Positions 8,239 to 16,300 of a DNA stretch of 44,025 nucleotides are shown piece by piece. A program made the position numbers and the translations under genes. The notes under the pieces are model-generated. The model had not been told where the DNA came from. It saw nothing but the letters and a program-made list of their open reading frames with translations, and did no database searches. The stretch spans positions 1 through 44,025 of the forward strand of contig CAMAUL010000021.1 in the NCBI GenBank assembly GCA_945861405.1, in the 5' to 3' direction. The stretch is from Candidatus Methylobacter oryzae (GTDB lineage: Bacteria > Pseudomonadota > Gammaproteobacteria > Methylococcales > Methylomonadaceae). Within the stretch, counting starts at the first letter, position 1; each line of letters opens with the position of its first letter.

Positions 8239-8716
8239 ATACCGCTTATCACGCGGCGCTGGAGGTATGTAAGCGTCATGAAGACCGGCTGGCTTGGGCG
8301 ATACCATTTGCGTGCCAGCTTTCCACTTTCCGCAAACACGCTACGAGATATGGAGGGTACGGAGTTAGCCGTTTTGGATCAGTTCTCGACCCGGTTTTCA
8401 AAGCTGCAAGATGCGATGGGCGCGAAATTATTTCCGGCAGTATTGGAGTTGACCAAAGAGCAAGGTGAATTTTCGGCTTTTCTGGATAAACTCTATCGTT
8501 TGGAGAAAATAGGGGCCATTTTATCCGCAGAGCATTGGTTGCTGCTTAGGGAAATGCGCAATGAATCTCGCATGATTACACCCCGATGATCCGGCCATTC
8601 AATCCGCTATTCTTAACAAAGCTTATCATCTTGCCGACGACTTGCTTTCGGCACTCAATCAAATCGAAGCATTTGCGGCGAAATATATCGACAGCAATGC
8701 TGGGCGGGATTTGTAA
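8235..8716 (+). pseudogene. HEPN-domain toxin gene, multiply frameshifted
   Basis: Pieces of one protein lie in several frames: MNTAYHAALEVCKRHEDRLAW (from 8235), then LRASFPLSANTLRDMEGTEL through RLEKIGAILSAEHWLLLREMRNE (from about 8300), then SHDY, then PDDPAIQSAILNKAYHLADD to the stop at 8714-8716. At least three frameshifts are needed to rejoin it. The RNase motif of HEPN toxins, R-x(4-6)-H followed by DY, falls at about 8551-8580, where two of the shifts occur, so the active site is destroyed. No functional product is expected. Confidence 0.78.
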
Positions 8717-8820
8717 TCCTCATCTATACTTTAATTTAAAGTAAACTTCAATTAAACCAGTCTCGTAGCTTGGGTGCGGCCCAACATAGCGACTAACTTA
8801 AGCTTTCAGGACAGAAAACA

Positions 8821-9213
8821 ATGACCAATAATGCCAATTCCTTGCTGCTCGAAAAAATAGCGGCGCAAATTCAGCAGGCTTTAGTGCTGGCAGGGCAGGG
8901 CGACCTGACTGGCTCAGAAGCGCTTTATCTTGAGGTGCTGGAGCAACAAGCGGAACATCCGCTGGCTTTATACGGTTTGGCGCAGCTGGCAGGCGCAATT
9001 GATGATCTGGAAGTTAAGGAGGCCTTGTTAAGCCAAGCGATTGAGCAACTGGTCGATATAACAAGCCCTGAGCAAAAAAGCCTAGCGGCAGTATGGTTAA
9101 CAGAGCTGGCCGAAGTGTTGTTTAAACTCAATCGGCCTACCGATGCAATGCATTGCCTCAGACAATGCGAAAGCCTGATCGCTGAAAACTTGAAGGTTCC
9201 CTTGGCGAGTTAA
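8821..9213 (+). CDS. Small TPR-like hypothetical protein
   Basis: A 130-residue, mostly helical, acidic protein with degenerate tetratricopeptide-like units (LYLEVLEQQAEHPLALYGLA; AAVWLTELAEVLFKLNRPTD). It has no signal peptide or membrane segment. An AGGACAG precedes the ATG. It stands alone between the decayed HEPN locus and the palindrome before the flagellin gene. It resembles the non-catalytic repeat part of the TPR glycosyltransferases at 28.9-34.3 kb only in fold. Its function is unknown. Confidence 0.6.
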   Translation: MTNNANSLLLEKIAAQIQQALVLAGQGDLTGSEALYLEVLEQQAEHPLALYGLAQLAGAIDDLEVKEALLSQAIEQLVDITSPEQKSLAAVWLTELAEVLFKLNRPTDAMHCLRQCESLIAENLKVPLAS

Positions 9214-9218
9214 ACTTC

Positions 9219-9620
9219 GCTGGTTCCCAAGCTCCAGCTTTCATCGTTATACACAAGTTGTTGCGTGAGTATTTGGAACCCCAGAGGGGTTCAAGCTGTT
9301 AGCTGGGGGTTGAGCAACGCGACACCCCCGGGATAGCGGTAATAATTTTTCGACCCTGGAGGGGTCGCAGCGGTATGCATAAAACTCTGAATTTATACTG
9401 AATTTATATCTAATAATGGTTCGAATGCCGCGATGTGTTAATAAACTCCTTGGTCGCACAAAACTGTGACTGCGACCCTTCCAGGGTCGTGGGTCATTTT
9501 TTCGTTGACCGGGGGTGTCGCGATGCTCAACCCCCGGCTAATGGCTAGCAACCCTCCGGGTTGCAAAAAAACATTCAGTCATTTGTGTATAACGATGAGA
9601 GCTGGAGCTTGGGAACCAGC
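9219..9620. repeat. Nested inverted repeat sharing arms with 4379-4678
   Basis: The outer arms GCTGGTTCCCAAGCTCCAG...TCGTTATACACAA (9219-9256) match 9583-9620 and belong to the same family as the middle arms at 4405-4644. Inside are more inverted pairs: GGGGGTTGAGC...GACACCCCCGG (about 9303-9331) with 9509-9537, and CGACCCTGGAGGGGTCGCAG (9351-9370) with 9470-9489. Small hairpins at 9276-9292 and 9549-9564 lie just inside the arms. The core is unrelated to that of the first copy. The repeat ends 20 bp before the flagellin promoter. Confidence 0.8.
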
Positions 9621-9640
9621 AAATTAAAATTAAAAAAAAT

Positions 9641-9667
9641 TAAAGTTTTAAAAACCGCAGTCGATAA
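9641..9667 (+). promoter_or_regulatory. Sigma-28 (FliA) promoter of the flagellin gene
   Basis: TAAAGTTT (9641-9648), an 11-base spacer and GTCGATAA (9660-9667) differ from the FliA consensus TAAAGTTT-N11-GCCGATAA at one base. It lies about 90 bp before the flagellin ATG, leaving a long 5' leader. Confidence 0.88.
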
Positions 9668-9759
9668 CAAAAACGTGGGGGGATTTATCACAACGATAAA
9701 AAACCTAAATTTGAACAGACCGGTAAAAAATATTACCCGGCCTAACCAGGAGAGCTACC

Positions 9760-11556
9760 ATGGCACTAACAGTCAATTCCAACCTAGCATCATTAAACGC
9801 CCAACGTAACTTGAATACCAATGCGAGTTCGTTGAGTTCTGCATTACAACGGCTGTCTTCCGGTTTGCGTATCAACAGCGCTAAGGACGATGCGGCCGGT
9901 TTTGCTATCGCAGATCGCTTTACCTCGCAAATCCGGGGTAATGACCAAGCGGCTCGTAACGCCAACGACGGTATCTCTTTAGCGCAAACAGCTGAAGGCG
10001 ATCTGGATCAAATCGGTGCCAACTTACAGCGTGTCCGTGAGCTGGCCGTGCAAGCGTCAAACGCCAGTAACAGCGCCTCTGACCGTGCTTCACTCAATAA
10101 CGAAGCCATCCAGCTGATCGCTGAAATTGACCGCGTGGCCACAAACTCTTCATTCAACGGTATCAAACTGCTGGATGGTTCTTTTTCGGCAAAAAGCTTC
10201 CAAGTTGGCGCTAATAGTTCGTCTGCCAACCAAATATCTATCTCCGCTATTTCCAGCGCAAGAACCAGTGCTCTGGGTGTCGGTTCCGGTTCCAGCTATT
10301 CGACTGTCGTAGCTGGCGGATCGGTAACGGCTTTAGCGCTTACAGCTGGCGATTTGGTCATTAATGGTTATCAGGTGGGAGCTACTGTCAGCGACGGGGT
10401 GTCAAATGTCAACGCCACCGGCAGCGCCATTGCCAAGGCTGCAGCTATCAACGCGGTGCAGGGGGAAACCGGGGTGAACGCAACTGTGGCGGCAACGGCT
10501 GTTACCGGCACTACTGTGGCTGCTTTTACCGCTGTTGCCGATGGCGATATCACCATCAATGGCGTGAATATCGGCGGCTTAGGCGCGGTTACTACAGCTG
10601 CTGAACGCGGCGCTCAAACCTCTGCGGCTATCAATGCAAAATCATCTCAAACCGGCGTGACAGCGACTTACAATGCTACCACCGGCGCGGTGGCGCTGGC
10701 CGCTGCCGATGGCCGCAATATCACCGTTTCCAAGAATGCGGCTAATGTCGGCGTTGCCGCTAACGTATCTGGGTTGGGTTCCGCTTCATCAGCGGTAACG
10801 ACAACTACCGCAACATTGACCCTGAACTCCACTGGTTCCGCCGGCATTGTGTTGGCAAATGGCGGTACCGGTACTCTGACAGGTGTTGCTCCGACTGCTT
10901 TTGTTTCGACTACAGACGATGTTGCTGCCGGGGATATCGTGATCAATGGTGTGGCTATAACCGCTGCTGGGCCGGCTGGTGGTTCTGCCTCCGCACAGGG
11001 AGCTGCTGTTGCGGCTGCGATAACCGCATTATCGGCACAAACTGGAGTTACAGCTGCTGCTTCAGCGGCTGGTCTTGTCACGCTGACATCTACCACTAAC
11101 GCTTCATTTACGGTGCTTACTAAAGGCACAGCTACGACGGCAAGGACTGGCTTAACATTCGGCACTACCGTTGTTGGGGGTAAAGGAGCAACAAATTCCG
11201 GTTTGACGGGGGGTGCTAATACGGCCACCGCAACCGCCGGGGCCGGGGTGTCGTCGCTGGACTTTACCACCGCAGCGGGGGCGCTGGCTTCATTGGCCAC
11301 GCTGGATGCCGCGCTCAACACCGTCAGTACCACCCGAGGCGCGTTGGGTGCTTACCAAAACCGTTTTGCATCAACCATCGCCAGTTTGCAAACGACTACT
11401 GAAAACTTGACTGCTTCTCGTAGCCGTATTCAGGATGCCGATTTTGCAAAAGAAACAGCCAGTCTGTCACGGGCGCAAGTCTTGCAACAAGCGGGTACTG
11501 CAATTTTGGCTCAGGCTAACCAATCTTCACAAGGTGTATTGAGTCTGTTAAGATAA
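9760..11556 (+). CDS. fliC: Flagellin
   Basis: This 598-residue filament protein has conserved D0/D1 ends: [19 protein letters not shown]...[16 protein letters not shown] (residues 1-145) and [20 protein letters not shown] to LSLLR (about 515-598). The central part (about 150-510) is long, rich in Ala, Thr, Ser, Gly and Val, and has three flagellin IN-type modules at about 196, 262 and 391 ([36 protein letters not shown]). There are few Lys or aromatic residues there. Such Ser/Thr-rich exposed domains are often O-glycosylated. It has a sigma-28 promoter, an AGGAGAG Shine-Dalgarno and a downstream hairpin, so it forms its own transcript. Confidence 0.96.
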   Translation: MALTVNSNLASLNAQRNLNTNASSLSSALQRLSSGLRINSAKDDAAGFAIADRFTSQIRGNDQAARNANDGISLAQTAEGDLDQIGANLQRVRELAVQASNASNSASDRASLNNEAIQLIAEIDRVATNSSFNGIKLLDGSFSAKSFQVGANSSSANQISISAISSARTSALGVGSGSSYSTVVAGGSVTALALTAGDLVINGYQVGATVSDGVSNVNATGSAIAKAAAINAVQGETGVNATVAATAVTGTTVAAFTAVADGDITINGVNIGGLGAVTTAAERGAQTSAAINAKSSQTGVTATYNATTGAVALAAADGRNITVSKNAANVGVAANVSGLGSASSAVTTTTATLTLNSTGSAGIVLANGGTGTLTGVAPTAFVSTTDDVAAGDIVINGVAITAAGPAGGSASAQGAAVAAAITALSAQTGVTAAASAAGLVTLTSTTNASFTVLTKGTATTARTGLTFGTTVVGGKGATNSGLTGGANTATATAGAGVSSLDFTTAAGALASLATLDAALNTVSTTRGALGAYQNRFASTIASLQTTTENLTASRSRIQDADFAKETASLSRAQVLQQAGTAILAQANQSSQGVLSLLR

Positions 11557-11573
11557 AGTTAGGGATAGAGGAT

Positions 11574-11606
11574 GCCCGGTGGCAACATCGGGCTTTCTGT
11601 TTTCTC
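11574..11606 (+). terminator. Probable terminator of fliC
   Basis: The stem GCCCG (11574-11578) pairs with CGGGC (11589-11593) and is followed by TTTCTGTTTTCTC. It is short but well placed after the flagellin stop, and probably allows partial readthrough into flaG. Confidence 0.6.
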
Positions 11607-11629
11607 GCTACTCGTAATAGGAGGGCAAG

Positions 11630-12022
11630 ATGGACATTAATACCAATACACAGCAATATCAACCTATAGGTACTACGCCTGTAAGTATCGTGCCTGTGAA
11701 GCTTGAGAATGACAGAAAGCCAGTCGATTCATCAGGATCCGCTGGCGTTTCTGTTGTTGCCGAAGCAAAAAAAGTTGAGCACTCGGAACGCGATCTTCAA
11801 CAGGCCGTCACCAAGTTAAATGATTTTGCACAAACGATACAGAGGAATTTGCTTTTTAGTCTCGATAAAGAAAGCGGTAAACTGATTACTAAGGTTGTCG
11901 ATTCTAAAACTAACGAGGTTATCCGGCAAATACCGAATGAAGAAACCGTCGCATTGGCTCGTAATCTGGCGGCACTGGGTGGGCATGAAGCCGAGTTTAA
12001 AATTTTCAGTTCAACTGCTTAA
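11630..12022 (+). CDS. flaG: FlaG family protein
   Basis: The 130-residue product has a disordered N-terminal half and the FlaG domain in its C-terminal half (about 55-130: LNDFAQTIQRNLLFSLDKES then KVVDSKTNEVIRQIPNEET). FlaG limits filament length in Pseudomonas and Vibrio polar flagella. An AGGAGGG precedes the ATG, and it stands between flagellin and fliD as in polar flagellar loci. Confidence 0.9.
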   Translation: MDINTNTQQYQPIGTTPVSIVPVKLENDRKPVDSSGSAGVSVVAEAKKVEHSERDLQQAVTKLNDFAQTIQRNLLFSLDKESGKLITKVVDSKTNEVIRQIPNEETVALARNLAALGGHEAEFKIFSSTA

Positions 12023-12028
12023 TGGATT

Positions 12029-12053
12029 GCAGGTGCGATTTTGTCGCACCTGC
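12029..12053. terminator. Perfect hairpin between flaG and fliD, no T-tract
   Basis: GCAGGTGCGA (12029-12038) and TCGCACCTGC (12044-12053) form a 10-bp stem with a 5-base loop. No T-run follows, so it may be an attenuating or mRNA-stabilising hairpin rather than an intrinsic terminator. Confidence 0.4.
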
Positions 12054-12085
12054 GCCAGACTCAATAATTTAAAAGGAGAAGGGCA

Positions 12086-13852
12086 ATGTCTGCAATTACA
12101 TCTACCGGGTTAGGTTCAGGTCTTGATATTGAAAGCTTGGTGAAGGGTCTGGTCGCTGCCGAAGGATCGGCGACCTCGCAGCGGCTGCAAGTTAAAGAGG
12201 CTAAATTACAGGCCGATTTGTCGGCGCTGGGGACGCTTAAAGGCGCTTTATCAGGGTTTCAATCCAGCATACTGGCTCTTAAGGATATAACTGCATTTAA
12301 GGCCCGCACCGCCACCTCCAGCAGTACCACTTCATTTACTGTGGGCGCAAACAGTACTGCGTCTGCCGGGAGTTTTGCCATTAGAGTGGATCGGTTGGCG
12401 GCGGCAACCAAAGTGCGTACCCTGGCTGCGCCGACCACTACGGTTGCGTCCGGTGCTTATACTGTGGCAACTCAAGCTGCAGGCACGACGACTACGGATA
12501 CTGTTTGGAATCTGAAGGTAGATGGTCTTGTGCTTTCCACCAAAACAACGCTTGCGGGCACTACGGGAGGATCTACCGATGTGTCAAAGATTGCCGCTGA
12601 CTTGGATGCTGATTTGGCCACTTTTTTGGGGACTCATCCGGGATACTCGGCTACAGGCACTTTTGCAGCTCCGGGTAATAACTTACAAATCACCAAGGCA
12701 GATGGTTCAGCCGTACTCATAGAGCAAGCCGTTACCGGCGGCGCTGGCGGCGGCGCTATTACGCAGGCGACTTTTGCTGGTGCAGGTTTTGTAGGCACTA
12801 CCGCTGGTTTCGCTTTTGCCAGCGACACGGCATTGGTGGGAGAGGGGACGCTAGCCATAAGCTTGGGTGCAGCTAACTTTAATATTACCGCTAGCGCTGC
12901 CACTACGCTGGCGGGTCTTCGTGATTTAATCAACCAGTCGACTACTAACCCGGGCATCAGCGCAAGCATCGTCAAGGTCAGCGCTACCAATTCCCAGTTA
13001 GTGCTGACGTCAAATGTTACGGGTGCGGCAAATACCATCGGCGTTGCTGTTACGGGCGCTACGGCACTACCCGCCACTAGCAGTTTAAACCGGCTTGCAA
13101 CAGCCAATCTGACAACTGTCCAGGCTGGTGCGGATTCGCTTATTCAGGTCGATAACGTCGCTGTAACCAGGACTACCAATAATTTGACCGATGTTATTTC
13201 CGGGGTGACCATTGCCCTGGTAAAAGCAGACGCGCTTGCCGCGCCAGCAACCTTGACTATTGCGGTGGATACAAATGCCGCTACGTCAAAAGTTAATGAT
13301 TTTATTAAGGCGTATAATACCCTGGCCGGTACACTAAGCAGCTTGTCTCAATATGATGCTAAAACCAAGAAAGCTAGCCGATTATTTGGTGATGCAACGT
13401 TGCGGGGCATACAAAGCCAGCTTCGTCAGGTTTTATCAAGTTCGGTGGTTGGTGGCGTGGCTGGAGTTACAACATTGGCGGATATCGGCATTAAAACGGA
13501 TAAAACCGGTTCACTGACGCTTGATTCGGTTAAGCTTAATGCAGTTATAGCTGCAAATTCTGATGCGGTTCCGCAATTGTTTGCGACCACGACGACTGGA
13601 TTGTCGCCCGTTTTTGACAAGATATTAACAAATTACCTGGCTACTGATGGCCCATTAACGGCTCGCGTGGACGGCGTTAATAAGAATATTGGGGGCATTA
13701 CGGTTCAGCGAACTAAGCTCAATATTAGGCTTAATGAGGTAGAGGCTCGGTATCGCAAGCAATTTACGGCAATGGATAATTTACTGGGGAAGTTAAAAAG
13801 TACCGGTAATTATTTAACGCAGCAGTTGACGCCCCCCCAAAAAACAGCGTGA
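12086..13852 (+). CDS. fliD: Flagellar filament cap protein FliD
   Basis: This 588-residue protein forms the cap under which flagellin folds at the filament tip. The N-terminus (STGLGSGLDIESLVKGLVAA) and the C-terminal region (FIKAYNTLAGTLSSLSQYDA; ADIGIKTDKTGSLTLDS; coiled-coil RLNEVEARYRKQFTAMDNLL) are classic FliD_N and FliD_C. The middle is Ala/Thr-rich and longer than in E. coli FliD (468 residues). It is preceded by AAAAGGAGAAGG and followed by a strong terminator. Confidence 0.96.
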   Translation: MSAITSTGLGSGLDIESLVKGLVAAEGSATSQRLQVKEAKLQADLSALGTLKGALSGFQSSILALKDITAFKARTATSSSTTSFTVGANSTASAGSFAIRVDRLAAATKVRTLAAPTTTVASGAYTVATQAAGTTTTDTVWNLKVDGLVLSTKTTLAGTTGGSTDVSKIAADLDADLATFLGTHPGYSATGTFAAPGNNLQITKADGSAVLIEQAVTGGAGGGAITQATFAGAGFVGTTAGFAFASDTALVGEGTLAISLGAANFNITASAATTLAGLRDLINQSTTNPGISASIVKVSATNSQLVLTSNVTGAANTIGVAVTGATALPATSSLNRLATANLTTVQAGADSLIQVDNVAVTRTTNNLTDVISGVTIALVKADALAAPATLTIAVDTNAATSKVNDFIKAYNTLAGTLSSLSQYDAKTKKASRLFGDATLRGIQSQLRQVLSSSVVGGVAGVTTLADIGIKTDKTGSLTLDSVKLNAVIAANSDAVPQLFATTTTGLSPVFDKILTNYLATDGPLTARVDGVNKNIGGITVQRTKLNIRLNEVEARYRKQFTAMDNLLGKLKSTGNYLTQQLTPPQKTA

Positions 13853-13860
13853 TTCTGTTG

Positions 13861-13893
13861 ATGCAAGCAGTCGTGGTGGCTGCTTGCATTTTT
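13861..13893 (+). terminator. Rho-independent terminator after fliD
   Basis: ATGCAAGCAG (13861-13870) pairs with CTGCTTGCAT (13880-13889) around a 9-base loop and runs into TTTTT. It ends the flaG-fliD transcript. Confidence 0.85.
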
Positions 13894-14015
13894 CGCTACC
13901 TTGTTGAGCGGCATCTTTTTGCGGCCTAATCTATTGGCGCGGCAGTTGGTCATAATCTTTAATGCATGAAAGCAATCAATTTCAGACGGCATCAGGTCAT
14001 CATGCTTAACTTGTT

Positions 14016-14040
14016 AAGTTAAAAAAGATTAACTTTTTTT
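14016..14040 (+). terminator. Second terminator-like hairpin before fliS
   Basis: AAGTTAA (14016-14022) pairs with TTAACTT (14029-14035) and is followed by five more Ts. The A/T-rich stem is weak, but it sits just ahead of the fliS promoter region and may insulate it. Confidence 0.45.
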
Positions 14041-14053
14041 CGTAAAATTAAGG

Positions 14054-14080
14054 TAAAGTTTTCATTAGAACTGTCGCTAC
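14054..14080 (+). promoter_or_regulatory. Possible sigma-28 promoter of fliS
   Basis: A perfect TAAAGTTT (14054-14061) is followed by an 11-base spacer and GTCGCTAC (14073-14080), which matches the -10 consensus GCCGATAA at five of eight bases. fliS lies 60 bp downstream and is separated from fliD by terminators, so a promoter is needed here. Confidence 0.5.
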
Positions 14081-14140
14081 AGTTAATAAGTGTTGCAGGT
14101 GTAACTGGAACGCAACACAATAATAAATGAGGATAACCAA

Positions 14141-14533
14141 ATGAATGCAGTATTTGCAATGAAGCAGTATCAACAAGTGAGCGTTCACAGTGGGGTAATG
14201 GATGCCTCGCCCCATCGTCTTGTGCAAATGCTGATGGAAGGAATGCTGGAAAAAGTTGCTTTGGCGAAAGGCAATATGGCCAACAATAATATTGCCAGTA
14301 AAGGTGAAAATATCAGTAAGGCCATCGCTATTGTTGGCGGGTTGCAGTCCTCTTTGAATATAGACGCAGGGGGCGAGCTTGCAGAAAATCTGAGTAACCT
14401 TTATGACTATATGACTAACCGTCTGGTTATGGCAAACTTGCATAATGATGAAGCCATTTTGGATGAGGTTGCCAGCTTGATGGTGGAAGTAAAAATAGGC
14501 TGGGATGGTATTCCTGAGACGTTTAAACATTAG
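14141..14533 (+). CDS. fliS: Flagellin export chaperone FliS
   Basis: The 130-residue helical protein matches FliS throughout: MKQYQQVSVHSGVMDASPHR LVQMLMEG near the N-terminus and NLYDYMTNRLVMANLHND in the third helix. FliS binds the C-terminal D0 helix of flagellin in the cytoplasm, prevents premature polymerisation and delivers it to the export gate. It follows fliD and precedes a fliT-like gene, the standard order. Confidence 0.96.
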   Translation: MNAVFAMKQYQQVSVHSGVMDASPHRLVQMLMEGMLEKVALAKGNMANNNIASKGENISKAIAIVGGLQSSLNIDAGGELAENLSNLYDYMTNRLVMANLHNDEAILDEVASLMVEVKIGWDGIPETFKH

Positions 14534-14624
14534 TTTGCAGGTGCTTCGCATGATGCGGTTATACTGCGAAACCTATGATTTTCTCCTTTAGCTGTTCATG
14601 TTCTTAACGTATCTTTGAGTTTTC

Positions 14625-14933
14625 ATGATGACAGATAAGACGCAAGATCTTCAACAGTTAATAGCACTTAGCAGGACAATGCTGGAAAAAGCACGGGATG
14701 ATTTGTGGGATGACGTGGTTGATCTGGAAGCGGAGCGCAGTGAGTTGATCGGGTTATTTTTTTTAGAGCCGGTTCAGCAGGAATATGCAGAAGCGGTTGA
14801 GGCCGGAATTAGAGCGATAATAGATATAGATATAGATATTATGGAACTAGGCGCGTTAAAAAAGCTTGATCTTGTGGGCATCCTGCAAAAGATGGAACAG
14901 GGAAAAAAGGCTGTTTTGGCCTATGGCTCTTGA
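14625..14933 (+). CDS. fliT: FliT-like flagellar chaperone
   Basis: This 102-residue, acidic, all-helical protein has no strong sequence signature. Its size, its heptad-rich helices (LSRTMLEKARDDLWDDVVDL, then the ERSELI segment) and its place directly after fliS fit FliT, the FliD export chaperone. The gene contains a T8 run (14757-14764) and a GATATA tandem repeat (about 14818-14840, giving alternating Ile-Asp). Both are slippage-prone. The start could be either of two adjacent ATGs. Confidence 0.7.
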   Translation: MMTDKTQDLQQLIALSRTMLEKARDDLWDDVVDLEAERSELIGLFFLEPVQQEYAEAVEAGIRAIIDIDIDIMELGALKKLDLVGILQKMEQGKKAVLAYGS

Positions 14934-15019
14934 TGTTGTTTACTTGAAATTGCTGTTTCCGAAATAAGCCCGAAGCGGTATCGATAATGTTTGCGTAGTC
15001 TAAATCTTGGAGGTTTTTT

Positions 15020-15220
15020 ATGGTTAGTTCAGTGGGTGGCCCAAGTGTGCCGGGATTAGTAACGGCTCAGTTGAAAGAGTCGGCAGCAAATCAAGAGCTG
15101 GAGATTGCGGTCATTAAGAAAGGTCAGAATATTGAAAAGGCTCAAGGGGAAGCGGCTTTGAAATTAATAGATTCATCTTCCAGCGTAGCGAGTCCAGGGC
15201 GAATTGACTTGTACGCGTAA
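15020..15220 (+). CDS. YjfB-like putative motility protein
   Basis: The 66-residue product resembles the small YjfB_motility family: a flexible N-terminus, then a helix with the characteristic segment EIAVIKKGQNIEKAQGEAAL and a Ser-rich tail. Members are found next to flagellar filament genes, but their biochemical role is unknown. TTGGAGG precedes the ATG. It is the last gene of the fliS-fliT group and ends at a strong bidirectional terminator. Confidence 0.75.
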   Translation: MVSSVGGPSVPGLVTAQLKESAANQELEIAVIKKGQNIEKAQGEAALKLIDSSSSVASPGRIDLYA

Positions 15221-15245
15221 AACGGCGGGTCAGTATGGAATAATC

Positions 15246-15274
15246 AAAAAGAGCAACGTGAAGTTGCTCTTTTT
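15246..15274. terminator. Bidirectional terminator
   Basis: AAAAAGAGCAAC (15246-15257) and GTTGCTCTTTTT (15263-15274) form a 12-bp stem with flanking A and T runs on both sides. It can end both the motility transcript and the convergent ypjD-like gene. Confidence 0.92.
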
Positions 15275-15279
15275 TTTTG

Positions 15280-16074
15280 TCAGGTCTTCTTTAAAATCAA
15301 TTCAAGTACCAGTTTGCTGCCAAAGTAAGCTAACAGCAGCAAAACAAATCCGATTAAAGTCCAGCGTATCGCTGTTTGCCCCCGCCATCCATAGCGCATT
15401 CTACCCGCCAGCAAACTGGAAAAAATGATCCAAGCAACAATCGATAAAACAGTCTTGTGCACTAAATGCTGCGCGAATAAATCTTCAATAAAAATAAAGC
15501 CGCTGATCAGTGAGATGGTTAGGAAAAAGAGTCCGGTGCCGAGCATTTGGAACAACAAGACTTCCATGGTTTGCAAGGACGGTAATGACTGGATGAAGCG
15601 TTTGGGCGGATGGCTTTTAAGCTGCTGATCTTGAATGGCAAGCAAAACGGCTTGCAGCGCGGCAATGTTTAGCAGGCTGAACGCGATAATCGAAGTTAAG
15701 ATGTGGACGCTCATTTGCCAGCTGTGGGTGCGCAGCAGATGGGGTTTGTCGGGCAGGTTCAGCTCCAGCGCCAGCATGACCGCAGCGATGGGAAATATCA
15801 CGATACCCAGTTTTTCGACAGGCTTGGTCAGTGTTGCTATCAGCAGCAGCAGGGAGACAATCAGTGAAACCAGGGTTGCGGTGCTGATAAAGCTAAAATT
15901 GAAGCTACTGTTTTGCAAGAAAGCGGCGGCGGTGTATGCAATGTGTGAGCTTACTGCTGTCCATGCCAGATAAAGCGGGGTTCGGTGTCTTTTGTTCTGG
16001 TGAGTATCACGAACAATAAGCAGGGTGCTTGCCAGATAAGTGCAGATTGAAAGGGCCGCGAATGTAGTGTTCAT
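15280..16074 (-). CDS. YpjD/CcsA-family inner-membrane protein (cytochrome c assembly type)
   Basis: This 264-residue protein has about eight hydrophobic segments and belongs to the CcmC/CcmF/CcsA haem-handling superfamily. Conserved histidines are visible in THSWQMSVHILTSIIAFS and QHLVHKTVLSIVAW. Family members bind or move haem across the inner membrane; YpjD itself is poorly characterised. It is divergent from ffh, exactly the arrangement of ypjD-ffh in many gammaproteobacteria. Confidence 0.88.
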   Translation of the reverse strand: MNTTFAALSICTYLASTLLIVRDTHQNKRHRTPLYLAWTAVSSHIAYTAAAFLQNSSFNFSFISTATLVSLIVSLLLLIATLTKPVEKLGIVIFPIAAVMLALELNLPDKPHLLRTHSWQMSVHILTSIIAFSLLNIAALQAVLLAIQDQQLKSHPPKRFIQSLPSLQTMEVLLFQMLGTGLFFLTISLISGFIFIEDLFAQHLVHKTVLSIVAWIIFSSLLAGRMRYGWRGQTAIRWTLIGFVLLLLAYFGSKLVLELILKKT

Positions 16075-16300
16075 TAGGGTTGTTTTTATGGATTTGCGAT
16101 TAAGGGGTAGTGCCGCCTTCTGCTGCGGGCTTGTTGCTTATCTGGATGTTTTTGTGCAGTAAGCCGTGTTCGCGGCTTGCCACAAATTCCCTTGAGTTTA
16201 ATGCAAAGGCCTCGGCGGCTATGTTAATATATCCCGCTAAATAGTCCTAGCGCATTTGTGTTAGCGAGTGGTTTCCTTAAGATTTAATAAAGACACTGAT

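Noticed and set aside
9219-9620. CRISPR-like repeats in the palindromic region
   Set aside because: There are no regularly spaced direct repeats with unique spacers; the repeats are inverted and nested, and no cas genes are present.
10668-11333. 221-codon open frame opposite the flagellin core
   Set aside because: It mirrors an Ala/Thr/Val-rich coding region, consists of low-complexity Val/Ala/Pro sequence and has no ribosome-binding site; it is a shadow of fliC.
14941-15010. Sigma-28 promoter before the YjfB-like gene (ATCGATAA near 14985)
   Set aside because: A -10-like octamer is present but no acceptable -35 lies 11 bases upstream.
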